Shown here one piece after another: positions 1 to 8,907 of a DNA stretch of 64,000 nt. The translations under genes and the position numbers were made by a program. The notes beneath the pieces were generated by a model, which did not search any database, was not told where the DNA came from, and was given only the letters and a program-made list of their open reading frames with translations. Where the stretch lies: contig FOBR01000003.1 in assembly GCA_900109895.1 (NCBI GenBank), forward strand, positions 62,001 through 126,000, written 5' to 3'. Source of the DNA: a bacterium A37T11 (lineage in GTDB: Bacteria > Bacteroidota > Bacteroidia > Sphingobacteriales > Sphingobacteriaceae). The first letter of the stretch is position 1. The number at the start of each line of letters is the position of its first letter.

Positions 1-557
1 AATTTGGCATTACCCATGTATCCTCTCCCCACGCAAATCCACAGTTTGTTTCAGTAGGCGACCAGAGCTTAATATCCACACGGACGAACCATTTGCTGGA
101 CAATGGTAAAAGACTGGGAGATTATATACCCTTTTATTTTGGCGCAAGGACACCCATGCTATTTGTCATGCAAAGGGGATTTAACAACGTGCCGGCAACG
201 GCACCCGAGGATATTGTATATTGCGTAAGTACCTTACAGAAAATAGTTGATCTCAGCCTTGATTTTGTATTTACAGATGGGCATGCGATCGATTCTTTTA
301 GCTCATTATACTATCCGGACAACATTGATGATATTAATAATTTGTTGGACTTTGATGCCATAAATGCCAAGTATTGGAGAGATGAGGCAGATTTAGACAG
401 GAAAAGACGAAAAGAAGCAGAGTTCCTGGTGTTGGGAGACATTCCTTTAAATGCTATATCAGGCTATATTGTGTACAATGAACAGGCAAAGGCCAAGTTG
501 ATGGAGTATGGCATCGGCGAAAGATTTGTGGTTATTAAAAATAATTTTTACTTTTAA
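1..557 (+). CDS. darT: DarT DNA ADP-ribosyltransferase toxin (5' truncated by window edge)
   Basis: The reading frame is open from base 3, so the gene starts before the window. Visible family blocks are ITH near the beginning, DYIPFYFGARTPML, FVFTDGHA, a YW pair and DRKRRKEAEFLV, whose Glu in AEFLV matches the catalytic Glu of DarT. The family transfers ADP-ribose from NAD+ onto thymidine in single-stranded DNA and blocks replication; this follows from family knowledge. Only about the first 20-30 residues of a roughly 210-residue protein are missing. The stop is 3 nt before the darG start, so the two form an operon. Some apparent ATG/TTG starts inside the frame are not the real start. Confidence 0.9.
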   Translation, partial: FGITHVSSPHANPQFVSVGDQSLISTRTNHLLDNGKRLGDYIPFYFGARTPMLFVMQRGFNNVPATAPEDIVYCVSTLQKIVDLSLDFVFTDGHAIDSFSSLYYPDNIDDINNLLDFDAINAKYWRDEADLDRKRRKEAEFLVLGDIPLNAISGYIVYNEQAKAKLMEYGIGERFVVIKNNFYF

Positions 558-560
558 CAC

Positions 561-1595
561 ATGATTCACTACGATTCGGGAAATCTTTTGGAGAGTAAGG
601 CAGAGGCCCTGGTGAACACTGTGAATACGGTAGGTGTGATGGGTAAGGGGATTGCATTGCAATTCAAAAACCAATTTCCTCATAATTTTAATGTCTACGA
701 AAAAGCTTGCAAAGACGGAGAGATCGGCATAGGCAAACTTTTGGTAACAGAAGATAAATCCCTCCTTGGGGGAAAGAAAATAATTATCAATTTTCCGACA
801 AAAACGAATTGGCGAAAACCGTCTGAATATAGTTATATAGAAGCTGGTTTGATTGATCTGGTCCGCATCATCAACGAAAAAAACATTAAGTCTATCGCCA
901 TACCACCACTAGGTGCTGGTAATGGTGGGTTGGATTGGAATATTGTTAAATCATTGTTGGAAAAGTATTTGTGCGGACTAAACCGTGATATTTATATATA
1001 CGAGCCAAACCTGTCCATACAGGAGGCCCTTAAAAAAGAACGGGTAAAATTGACCCCCGCCAGGGCAATGTTATTGAGTGTACTATACGACTTGGTAAAA
1101 AATGGCGAGTTCGTGTCGGAATTCGCTGCCGAAAAGGTAGCCTATTTTCTTCAGCGCTTTGGTGCGAAAGAATACTTTAAGCTCCAGTTTCAGCCCAACT
1201 TTTATGGGCCTTATTCCGGCAAGGTCAAGCACGTGTTATATTATATGAATGGCAGTTATATAACGGGATATAATGCCAAAGACAAAAGACCTTTTGAAGA
1301 ATTAAGGCTTGTTCCGGACGGGGAACATGACGTGAATAATTTCCTGAAAAAGAAAGAGAATCTTGCCTTGAAGGAGACGGCCGAAAAAACCAAAAAATTC
1401 CTATCCGGATTTTACTCCCCCTTTGGATTGGAATTATTATCTACCATTGATTTTATAATGACGGAAAATAAGGTCGATTCCCTCCCGGAAATCACCAACC
1501 ATCTTGAAAATTGGAGTGACCGGAAGAAAACGATGTTTACCAATCCAAAATTTATCAAGATTGCCACCAAGAATATTAAGGAGTATTTGGAGTGA
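561..1595 (+). CDS. darG: DarG macrodomain antitoxin
   Basis: Residues 1 to about 155 form a macrodomain, with the start IHYDSGNLLESKAEALVNTVN, the GVMGKGIALQFK loop and the IAIPPLGAGNGGLDW block that bind ADP-ribose. In DarG this domain removes ADP-ribose from DNA. The remaining part (about 160-344) corresponds to the C-terminal domain that in characterised DarG binds and neutralises DarT. The length of 344 residues fits DarG, not a stand-alone macrodomain. It follows darT by 3 nt. Its last 20 nt overlap the 3' end of the convergent jetD gene, which places this module at the edge of the leftward defence cluster. Confidence 0.92.
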   Translation: MIHYDSGNLLESKAEALVNTVNTVGVMGKGIALQFKNQFPHNFNVYEKACKDGEIGIGKLLVTEDKSLLGGKKIIINFPTKTNWRKPSEYSYIEAGLIDLVRIINEKNIKSIAIPPLGAGNGGLDWNIVKSLLEKYLCGLNRDIYIYEPNLSIQEALKKERVKLTPARAMLLSVLYDLVKNGEFVSEFAAEKVAYFLQRFGAKEYFKLQFQPNFYGPYSGKVKHVLYYMNGSYITGYNAKDKRPFEELRLVPDGEHDVNNFLKKKENLALKETAEKTKKFLSGFYSPFGLELLSTIDFIMTENKVDSLPEITNHLENWSDRKKTMFTNPKFIKIATKNIKEYLE

Positions 1596-2499
1596 TATTC
1601 AACATCTTCAAGAGGTTGTTTGACTCCTCTATAATCCATTGATTATTTTGGGCTAGGCGTTTAATGATATCTCTTTGTGTATGGGTTAATAGATAGTCTA
1701 TATTTCTATCCTTAATAGTCCATTTACTATTATGGCCCGTTTCCTCAATCCCTCTTGGGGCTCCGTTCGGCGTGAGTAGTCGAATCTCTGGTATTTTATC
1801 TTTTACCAGAGGATAAATGATAAATAAGCCGTCAAAATCCCAATCACAGGAATAATAAATGGGTAAACTTCTTGTATCAGCATAATCTAGTTTACCTATG
1901 TTTTTACCACCCGCATACCAAAGCTCTATACCGTGTTGACGAGGTTTGTCAGGTTTGGTGAGGAAATCGAGATTTTCACATAGGACAATGGCCTTAGGAT
2001 TATGGCATTCCAACTTATAAATGTATTGCTGGTCTTTTTCATTGGCAAAATGTTCGATTTCCAATATCTGTTTTAAGGCATCAATCAGGGAGGATTTATT
2101 ATCCAGATATTTCTCATTCTTAAAAAACATTAAGGAAACTCCTCGTAAAGATTCATCTGAAGCGATGATCTGTTTCCTTAATTCTTCCAATATGCCTTCA
2201 TTTTTCCAGGTTTGGATATTCATCAATATTTTGATGTCATTTTCTTCAAAACGAAGTTGGGGTTTTAACAGCCCATTTTCTAGTAAGAAATCCTCATAGC
2301 TAGTATACCTTTCTAAATATTCCTTTTCATATATATCAGTAAATCCATTCAAAGTAAAGAGTTTATTATGTGACCTGTCAAGTATCCTCAGGGAGTTGAT
2401 CAAATAATTGATTTCACCACTTTTTGCTAAGGTATTATTCAGTTTTATCTCACCATTTGTATATAGATTATTTAATGCTCTTAGCTCAATCCAATTCAT
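1576..2499 (-). CDS. jetD: JetD, Wadjet Toprim nuclease subunit
   Basis: This 307-residue protein has a helical N-terminal half and a C-terminal Toprim-like domain. The Glu-containing block AIVLCENLDFL is followed by the acidic motif SCDWDFDGLF, which fits the DxDxxG metal site of JetD and topoisomerase VI-like nucleases. In Wadjet, JetD cuts circular plasmid DNA after loop extrusion by JetABC (family knowledge). The start overlaps the jetC stop by 4 nt (ATGA), so it is translationally coupled and last in the cluster. The stop overlaps the darG stop region convergently by 20 nt. At about 300 residues it is short next to classical type I JetD, so a type II or III subtype is possible. Confidence 0.85.
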   Translation of the reverse strand: MNWIELRALNNLYTNGEIKLNNTLAKSGEINYLINSLRILDRSHNKLFTLNGFTDIYEKEYLERYTSYEDFLLENGLLKPQLRFEENDIKILMNIQTWKNEGILEELRKQIIASDESLRGVSLMFFKNEKYLDNKSSLIDALKQILEIEHFANEKDQQYIYKLECHNPKAIVLCENLDFLTKPDKPRQHGIELWYAGGKNIGKLDYADTRSLPIYYSCDWDFDGLFIIYPLVKDKIPEIRLLTPNGAPRGIEETGHNSKWTIKDRNIDYLLTHTQRDIIKRLAQNNQWIIEESNNLLKMLNITPNTP

Positions 2500-5400
2500 T
2501 GCGCAATTCTGTTTATATAGATGTTCAGATCTTCATTGCTATCCTTTGTTTTAAAATAAGAAGCTGAAGGGCAATAGTTGATATTATCATCCTCTTTTCC
2601 CATAATCAAATGATGTGCATACCATTCATCGGACATGCCAATGTTAAATGTGTGGGGAGCCATTGTTATAATCTGGCACTGAAATTCCTCTGCAATGGCA
2701 GGAAAAGTATTAAAATTTGTATTATCGAGACTTCCTAATTCCTCCAAAATGATAAACCTTAAACCCTTACGCTTTTCTTTTTGAACGGCAGAGAGCCTTG
2801 CGATACCCAGCAATGCGATAGCAGAGTAAGTTTCTCCGGTACTGCCGGGAACCTCTGTTCCAAACTGATCCGTGAGCTTAGCTGACAGTTCAAAATATGT
2901 TTTTGGATTTAGCAAATTCTCAATTGGAACTTTGTTTTTAATTTTTGCATGCTTTTTGAAAAAATCTTCAATGAAGTCTATTATAGATTGTCCAAATTGT
3001 AATTCCCCCTTTGTCGCTGTATTCCTAACCTCATAGGCCATCTGTTTGATATCATCAATCTTTATTTCCTTGTTGCCATCAAATTCGAGTTTGAAATAAA
3101 ATCTGCCACTAATTTTTCGGTCAATAAAGAACGCATTTATTCTTTTTACTTGGTTATCATATTTTTCGTATCGCTCAGTAGTTTTATTGAATATCTTAAT
3201 CATATTATCCCTGATTCCATTAGCTATGGTTGTTCGGGTTTGATTAGCTTCATCTAACGCAGTAGTGATATCATCAGTAGATTTGATTTTGTTGCCCAAT
3301 AATGCTTCTTCCAAAACCCTGAATGAAAAATCCTGGTGTTTAATCGTTAATTGTACTGCCGGATTCTTCTCATCACTCGTTTCTTCAAATAAATTCGAAA
3401 TGCCAATAAATGCTGTTTTATATTCTTCCCACAGCCCATTATAGGCTTGCTCCAATTCCTCAGTGTTCCTAGGTATTAAAGGAAAGTCTGTTATGTTCTC
3501 TTGGAAATGTTGGTAATAAGCATTATTGAACGTAGTGAATTCTGTTTGCTTCTTAGTTAGATTACCAGTGATTCTCTGCAAGTCTTGTTTATCATCTTTT
3601 ATTTTACTTTCCAGAGATTTGAACTTACTTTGTTTAGCTCCTTTTTCTTCATAAAACTTATCTTTCTTATCGCTCCATTCTTTACGAACCCTCAATAATT
3701 CCTTTTTTATGACTTCCGGCTCATCATATTCAACTTTAAATCGGTTTTTAATTGTACATAATTCTTCTTCCTCTCTTTTCTTTTGCGATTGTAATTGCGA
3801 AATCTTTTCATCAATTTGTAAGATACAGGCTACTGCGCTTCTTAGTTTTTCTATATCGCCATTTTCAACAATAGCTATGTCAAAACAATAGTCAAAAAGA
3901 TTAATATCGTAAGGCTTTGCATCCGCAATGCTTGCTAATGCTTCCAGTTTACTATCTATCGTAGAGGTTTCTGTGTTCAATTTTTGAATTAGTTGATTCA
4001 CAGATTGCTCCAAATTCGTTCTGTGTCCCAACAGTTCTGCATCGGAGTTGAATTGGATGAACTGGTGCAATGCACCCAACTTTAGCCAAAAACCATCCTT
4101 GGATGGGTTAGCATTAAAACCATCAATCAATTCATCAGGATTGATATATTGAGATGAATTATCAGGATTAGTAATTTCAGAAATAGGTATGGTTGCGTAG
4201 TGCAAAACAACTTGTAATTGTTCGTCGCCTAATTTTGGTAAATTCTTGATATACCAATGCAAAAGACCATTTTCATCATTCTTTTGCAATAGCGATAATA
4301 GTTTTTCCTTGGTTGTTTTCTCCTTTTTCAAGGATGATTTCAATTCACCCAAGATCTCTGATTGCTCTTTTCGGATTGTGACAATATTTTCAAGTGTTTT
4401 ATACTTTTCCAAATAAGGTTTTGCCAAAGCAATTACTCTTTTTATATCCTGATTATTTCTGTTTGAAATATCTAATCTTTGTATCCCATTTTTCCAACTT
4501 TCATCTACTTCTGGAAGTATAAGCACTTTAAGCTCGTTGATCTCTTCACCTAACTTTTCTATGCTATACGATAAGTCTTGATAACGGTTGAACATATTAA
4601 AATTTTCATCTGCTTCCTCGTAACTCTTTTTTATTATTTCTTCTTCTGCTGGAAGATTTTCGATAGCCGTTTTTAGTTCAGCAAATTCAGTTTCTTGGTT
4701 CCTTATCAGTGCCTTTCCTTCTGATTCTCTTTGTTCTAATTGCTTTAGTTCTATATAGGCGTTTTGTAATTCAGCTTCTTTAAAAGATCTAAATTTCACT
4801 TTGTAAGACTGTTCCAACTCTCGTAAACTGGTTAACCTCTTTTGCTTGTTGGACAAATTTTGAATGTCTTTATTAAGACTTTCATATTCTCTTAATATCT
4901 TTTCCAGTTCGGATTGCTCTTTTTGAAAGTTGGCAAGAATATCTTCATCGGATTCTTCAAAGAGAAATTCTTTTAAGTTTCTGGAAGCCTGGTTACCGCT
5001 TAAATTTAGTGTTTTAGCTTTTGAAAAGGATTGTATGACCTTAGCAAAAGCTTTTAGATTTTTGTCCTGGCTAAGATTCAGAGGTAATACATTTTTGTCA
5101 TAAAGGAACTTGTAATAAGTGTTGACAGTTTCATTGTTACTGAAGAAGTTCAATCGAAGTCCATGCTTTTCATAAAGGAATGTTGCTAAATCCTGTATGT
5201 CCTCTATTTCTTTCTCCCCAGATTCCTTTTGTTTTAATAAATCTTTGGCGAAAATCAGTTCTTCTTTTTCAAGAGCCAGTTCATTTATTTTTAGGTTTAT
5301 ATCTGCCTGCTTGGTGATGACAAAAGGAATAATACGCTTGCCTTTCTGACTGTTTATCTGTATTCCGGTGATAATAAATTTACCGGAATTTACCTCAATA

Positions 5401-5657
5401 TTCAAAAAACAGTAGGCACATTTTGTTTTATAGGGAAGTGTATTGATTTGTCGCTCTTCTTTCTTTACCCCATCAGTCCCGAATTTGATAAGGTCTTTAT
5501 CATACACAAAAATCATTTGGAGTAAATCGGCAATAATGGATTTTCCGACACCGTTTGCGCCAACAAAATCTGTTCTTGTCGGATGAAATAGATAATCGTG
5601 TATATAGTGTTTCAGAATACCAACTGTGGATAAGGAATAGATTCTTGGATAACTCAT
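2496..5657 (-). CDS. jetC: JetC, SMC/MukB-like ATPase of Wadjet
   Basis: A 1053-residue SMC-like ATPase. A Walker A site (GANGVGKS, residues 33-40) lies next to the N terminus. A long middle region is rich in Lys, Glu, Gln and Leu with coiled-coil character. The C-terminal ATPase half holds an ABC signature-like GSTGETYS and a Walker B block RFIILEELGSLD (about 967-978). This layout is typical of MukB/JetC and not of RecN or SbcC. With JetA and JetB it should form the DNA-loop-extruding motor that detects small circular DNA. The gene starts in a 4-nt ATGA overlap with jetB and ends in a 4-nt overlap with jetD. Confidence 0.9.
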   Translation of the reverse strand: MSYPRIYSLSTVGILKHYIHDYLFHPTRTDFVGANGVGKSIIADLLQMIFVYDKDLIKFGTDGVKKEERQINTLPYKTKCAYCFLNIEVNSGKFIITGIQINSQKGKRIIPFVITKQADINLKINELALEKEELIFAKDLLKQKESGEKEIEDIQDLATFLYEKHGLRLNFFSNNETVNTYYKFLYDKNVLPLNLSQDKNLKAFAKVIQSFSKAKTLNLSGNQASRNLKEFLFEESDEDILANFQKEQSELEKILREYESLNKDIQNLSNKQKRLTSLRELEQSYKVKFRSFKEAELQNAYIELKQLEQRESEGKALIRNQETEFAELKTAIENLPAEEEIIKKSYEEADENFNMFNRYQDLSYSIEKLGEEINELKVLILPEVDESWKNGIQRLDISNRNNQDIKRVIALAKPYLEKYKTLENIVTIRKEQSEILGELKSSLKKEKTTKEKLLSLLQKNDENGLLHWYIKNLPKLGDEQLQVVLHYATIPISEITNPDNSSQYINPDELIDGFNANPSKDGFWLKLGALHQFIQFNSDAELLGHRTNLEQSVNQLIQKLNTETSTIDSKLEALASIADAKPYDINLFDYCFDIAIVENGDIEKLRSAVACILQIDEKISQLQSQKKREEEELCTIKNRFKVEYDEPEVIKKELLRVRKEWSDKKDKFYEEKGAKQSKFKSLESKIKDDKQDLQRITGNLTKKQTEFTTFNNAYYQHFQENITDFPLIPRNTEELEQAYNGLWEEYKTAFIGISNLFEETSDEKNPAVQLTIKHQDFSFRVLEEALLGNKIKSTDDITTALDEANQTRTTIANGIRDNMIKIFNKTTERYEKYDNQVKRINAFFIDRKISGRFYFKLEFDGNKEIKIDDIKQMAYEVRNTATKGELQFGQSIIDFIEDFFKKHAKIKNKVPIENLLNPKTYFELSAKLTDQFGTEVPGSTGETYSAIALLGIARLSAVQKEKRKGLRFIILEELGSLDNTNFNTFPAIAEEFQCQIITMAPHTFNIGMSDEWYAHHLIMGKEDDNINYCPSASYFKTKDSNEDLNIYINRIAQ

Positions 5658-6328
5658 AGTGCTTCATCATTTTTAAGTTGCTGACTAAATAACTCAAAAT
5701 TATGAAGTTCTTCCTGATACAGTTTGGTTAAACGGTGAATAGCGGGTCTTATTTCAAAACCCAATTCTTCATTCCTTCCAGATTGCTTTTCTACCCAGCC
5801 TAATTTATCAAAACGGTCTATCGTTTTACCAAATTTGTTTTCTACTGTACTCCATTCTTTTGCATCATAAGAATCCCTTATATCATTGAACAAAATTCTT
5901 TTGTATGCTTCCTGATGGTCACTCTCGAGGATTTGTGTTTTGATGTCATTCCAGTGAATAATCTTTTCCTCGTCAAAATACTTTTGGTAATACATATCCA
6001 AAAGTGTCAATCCAATCAGTGTTTGTAATTCGGTTAGCTCTTTATTGCGGCTTGCGTCGCTTAATTTTCCTTTCCCGTTTTCCGTGAAATCGAGATAATA
6101 ATATCGACTTCTATCAGAAATATCAGCAACAAGATTAAGCCTGTATAGGCTGCTGTAAAAATTTCTCCACTGTGCCTCATGGCTTTCTAATACGGTATAT
6201 TCTGCATAATACTTGTGGTCAATATGTTTGCCCGACAACAGCAGAATATTGATGTCTGCAAAATGCTTTTCAACGCTTTCCTCTGACAGAAAAGAATAAT
6301 CGCTTATTTCATAATTTTCATTTTCCAT
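5654..6328 (-). CDS. jetB: JetB, MukE-like subunit of Wadjet
   Basis: A 224-residue, mostly helical, acidic and aromatic-rich protein without enzymatic motifs. It is called JetB from size and position between the MukF-like and SMC-like genes, the invariant place of the MukE/JetB (KITE) subunit. Two winged-helix-like halves would be expected; the segments HYYLDFTENGKGKL-like (residues about 80-95) and RFDKLGWVEKQ (about 170-182) look like wing turns, which is inference. It overlaps jetA by 25 nt and jetC by 4 nt, so stoichiometric coupled translation is likely. Confidence 0.78.
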   Translation of the reverse strand: MENENYEISDYSFLSEESVEKHFADINILLLSGKHIDHKYYAEYTVLESHEAQWRNFYSSLYRLNLVADISDRSRYYYLDFTENGKGKLSDASRNKELTELQTLIGLTLLDMYYQKYFDEEKIIHWNDIKTQILESDHQEAYKRILFNDIRDSYDAKEWSTVENKFGKTIDRFDKLGWVEKQSGRNEELGFEIRPAIHRLTKLYQEELHNFELFSQQLKNDEAL

Positions 6329-7674
6329 AGGGATAGATTTTCTTGTGATAAGGAAATGATTTTTCGCTCTACATCGATCAATACATTGCTATTCTCCGAA
6401 GTGTAAGCTGTCATACGGGATGCTACCTGGTAAGCGATAGACAGGTCTTTTTCTTCATCCACGATACTATTCATAAGTTCATCTAAAGTCAACAGCCCTT
6501 TGCTTTCCAGAATATCTTTGGCTTTGTCAACCCATTGATTGATGATTTGCTGACGGTTGATTTCTTTTGCTATTTTCTGCTTTTCGTTACGTTCATACGT
6601 TTCATCAACTTCAACGTTTACAATAATATTAGGTTTTGGAGGCTCAAACTCGTAATATCTTGGGTACAACATTCGGACAGGCTCATATACCACTTGCTTT
6701 AGCGGAAAATTGTTACTAAACCTGACACCTTCAGGAGTGTATTGCGAGCTTTCCAAGACTGTCCGATGCAGTTTTTTTATTTGTAACCTAAAAAAGGCTC
6801 GTGCAGAAAACTGTTCCTGTAACTCCGTCAGTTTTTCACTGGCGTGGTTGATTTGTCTGCGGATAATATGTACTTTACGGTCTACTGAATTGAAGAACTC
6901 CCTGATATCTGCATATATTTCCTGTGCTTTTTCCCAATCACTTTTACTTTTCTGTACATTGTCAGTATCGAATTTCCCATCGTCTTCCATCTTTCCATAA
7001 AAGTTATCGACCACATTTTGCAGGTCACCAAGAAATTTGTCTTTGGAAATGATGGCTTCCGTAATATCTTCCGCTCGTTCTCCAAACTTCCTGAAAACAA
7101 CAGTAAACTCTCTGACCAAAGAAGTTGCACTTTGTTCGTCCTCTTTGCGAAGAATATCATTTAGCTCTTTATAAGCTTCCCTTAATTCATCTTCCAACGC
7201 TTCTAAATGATCAGTAATGATTTTCTTTGAGCCCTGAATAAATATTCGTCCAAATTTTCGTTCAAGTTCTTCAATGGTCTTGATTTCACCATGACGTATG
7301 GTAAAGGAGTCCTGAACGCTTTTTTTCAGTGGATGGTTCTTGTATGGGTTCTCTAATTTGCTTATCATCAAATCCACTACACTTTTGGCATAATCTGTCA
7401 GACAATATTTCCAAACTTCATCAGGATGGCTTCGTAGGAAATAGTGGAACAGGTTATCTTTAATGTTGTTCCATGGACGAATCGATTCCAGATTAAATTC
7501 AGCTTTTATATCCGTAAGTATTTCGTTGATTTCCTTTTGTGTAAAATATTCTTCGATTTCACGGTTTTTGATTTGTTCATAAAGAGCAATAATCAAATAG
7601 CCTCCATCAAATTTTGAGGGAAGTAGGAGGTCGTATTTGGTGTATAGTTGTTGCTCTTTCAAAATATCAATCAC
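6304..7674 (-). CDS. jetA: JetA, MukF-like kleisin subunit of Wadjet
   Basis: A 456-residue helical protein starting the jet part of the cluster. It has an N-terminal winged-helix-like region, a central coiled-coil stretch (about 170-300) with many charged residues, and a C-terminal helical part, as expected for the kleisin JetA. The frame has no ATG near its 5' end. The likely start is GTG at 7674, because a stop codon (that of the nitrilase gene) lies only two codons further upstream. Only 6 nt separate it from the nitrilase gene, linking Wadjet to the RT/nitrilase pair in one transcript. Naming rests on context and fold-like features, not on a clear motif. Confidence 0.78.
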   Translation of the reverse strand: MIDILKEQQLYTKYDLLLPSKFDGGYLIIALYEQIKNREIEEYFTQKEINEILTDIKAEFNLESIRPWNNIKDNLFHYFLRSHPDEVWKYCLTDYAKSVVDLMISKLENPYKNHPLKKSVQDSFTIRHGEIKTIEELERKFGRIFIQGSKKIITDHLEALEDELREAYKELNDILRKEDEQSATSLVREFTVVFRKFGERAEDITEAIISKDKFLGDLQNVVDNFYGKMEDDGKFDTDNVQKSKSDWEKAQEIYADIREFFNSVDRKVHIIRRQINHASEKLTELQEQFSARAFFRLQIKKLHRTVLESSQYTPEGVRFSNNFPLKQVVYEPVRMLYPRYYEFEPPKPNIIVNVEVDETYERNEKQKIAKEINRQQIINQWVDKAKDILESKGLLTLDELMNSIVDEEKDLSIAYQVASRMTAYTSENSNVLIDVERKIISLSQENLSLWKMKIMK

Positions 7675-7680
7675 TATTCT

Positions 7681-8907
7681 TTATAAAACGGATTCATTAT
7701 TTATTCTTTTTAACACATCATCCAGTGAAAATTCCGGCGGAAGAGGTTTGAATGTCTTGTCGTCTTTTGTTGTCATATAAAGTTCTGTTTGAAACTCTCT
7801 TAATGTCTTAAGATTAATTTTACCCACTAAAATGGTGTCATTATCACCTCCTTTAAGTTTAAGAATATCTTTTCTCTCCGTTTTAGAAGGCTGGGTAATT
7901 CTGGTGTCTCCAAATTGACTCGTGTTTACTTGAGCAACATAAACGTGGAGGTCTCTTGAAATGGACTCAATAATATTGGAAAAGTAATTTGTATCAGAAT
8001 TCCATTCAGAGGCTATTAATAAGTCTATTTTCCCTTTGAAGAGGCTCCTATGCTTAACATCAGCCAGTTCAAAACAGTAATATGGAGCTAAATAAATTCC
8101 TCTCCATATAAACAAATCGTAGATATACTGCGTTGGATGAGGCACTTTATAATGATTTGTTTTAATCATTAATGCTTCAGCATGGGAGTAATGATTTTTT
8201 AACCGATACACCACAACAGCGTCTTTAATTCCGTCTTTTTCAAAAGGCAAAATAGTAACAATAAAATTAAAAGAGACTCCATCAATAGTAACGTGTTCTA
8301 ATCCTGTTACAACAAGCTTCTGCTCATTCACTGCGTACCAAGTAATTCTATCGAGTAATTCAATGGGTACGAAGCATTCCGGAAATATAAGTATATCAGC
8401 TTTTTCTTCTTTTGTTTGTTGAAAAATTCTATAAAGAGTATCAAATCTAGTTCCTTCAAGATTTGGTGTTCCCCTCAGACTATTTTTAATATTCTCTTCT
8501 AAGACTTTGGTATTTGCTACGGCAATTTTTGGAGTCGATAATTTTGTAGAATTATTGACTATAAATTCCTGCTTCAAAATAAAATGAGGTTTATTTCTAT
8601 TTTGTCTAGGCCTTACCGTTCTTTGGTATAATTCATTCTTGTATGACTCTATATTCTCAAATTCATACGACGGGCGATGCGGCCTATTTGCTAATACATA
8701 ATAGTTGAACGCTTTATCTAAATAAAATAATGATTCATCTTTATCAAGAACTAAATCATTTATGTTAACTTTTGAATCGTTTTCATCAGAGAACTGTCGG
8801 TCCTGCCTAAACTGACTTAAATTCTCATAGAATATGGCTAAACAACATTCCCAGAACTTTAATGCCCTAGGAGAGTGTTTTATTTTGTCATCATTTATTC
8901 TGTACAT
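7681..8907 (-). CDS. Nitrilase-fold protein paired with the reverse transcriptase
   Basis: A 408-residue protein. Residues about 125-400 form a carbon-nitrogen hydrolase domain with all three catalytic positions visible: Glu177 in ADILIFPE, Lys237 in VVYRLKNHYS and Cys278 in APYYCFEL. The first 120 residues are a helical extension with no recognised domain. In DRT type 1 (UG1) defence RTs a nitrilase domain is fused to the RT; here it is a separate gene sharing a TGATG stop-start with the RT gene, so one protein was split or never fused. The substrate is unknown. It sits 6 nt before jetA. Confidence is high for the fold, moderate for the role. Confidence 0.8.
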   Translation of the reverse strand: MYRINDDKIKHSPRALKFWECCLAIFYENLSQFRQDRQFSDENDSKVNINDLVLDKDESLFYLDKAFNYYVLANRPHRPSYEFENIESYKNELYQRTVRPRQNRNKPHFILKQEFIVNNSTKLSTPKIAVANTKVLEENIKNSLRGTPNLEGTRFDTLYRIFQQTKEEKADILIFPECFVPIELLDRITWYAVNEQKLVVTGLEHVTIDGVSFNFIVTILPFEKDGIKDAVVVYRLKNHYSHAEALMIKTNHYKVPHPTQYIYDLFIWRGIYLAPYYCFELADVKHRSLFKGKIDLLIASEWNSDTNYFSNIIESISRDLHVYVAQVNTSQFGDTRITQPSKTERKDILKLKGGDNDTILVGKINLKTLREFQTELYMTTKDDKTFKPLPPEFSLDDVLKRINNESVL

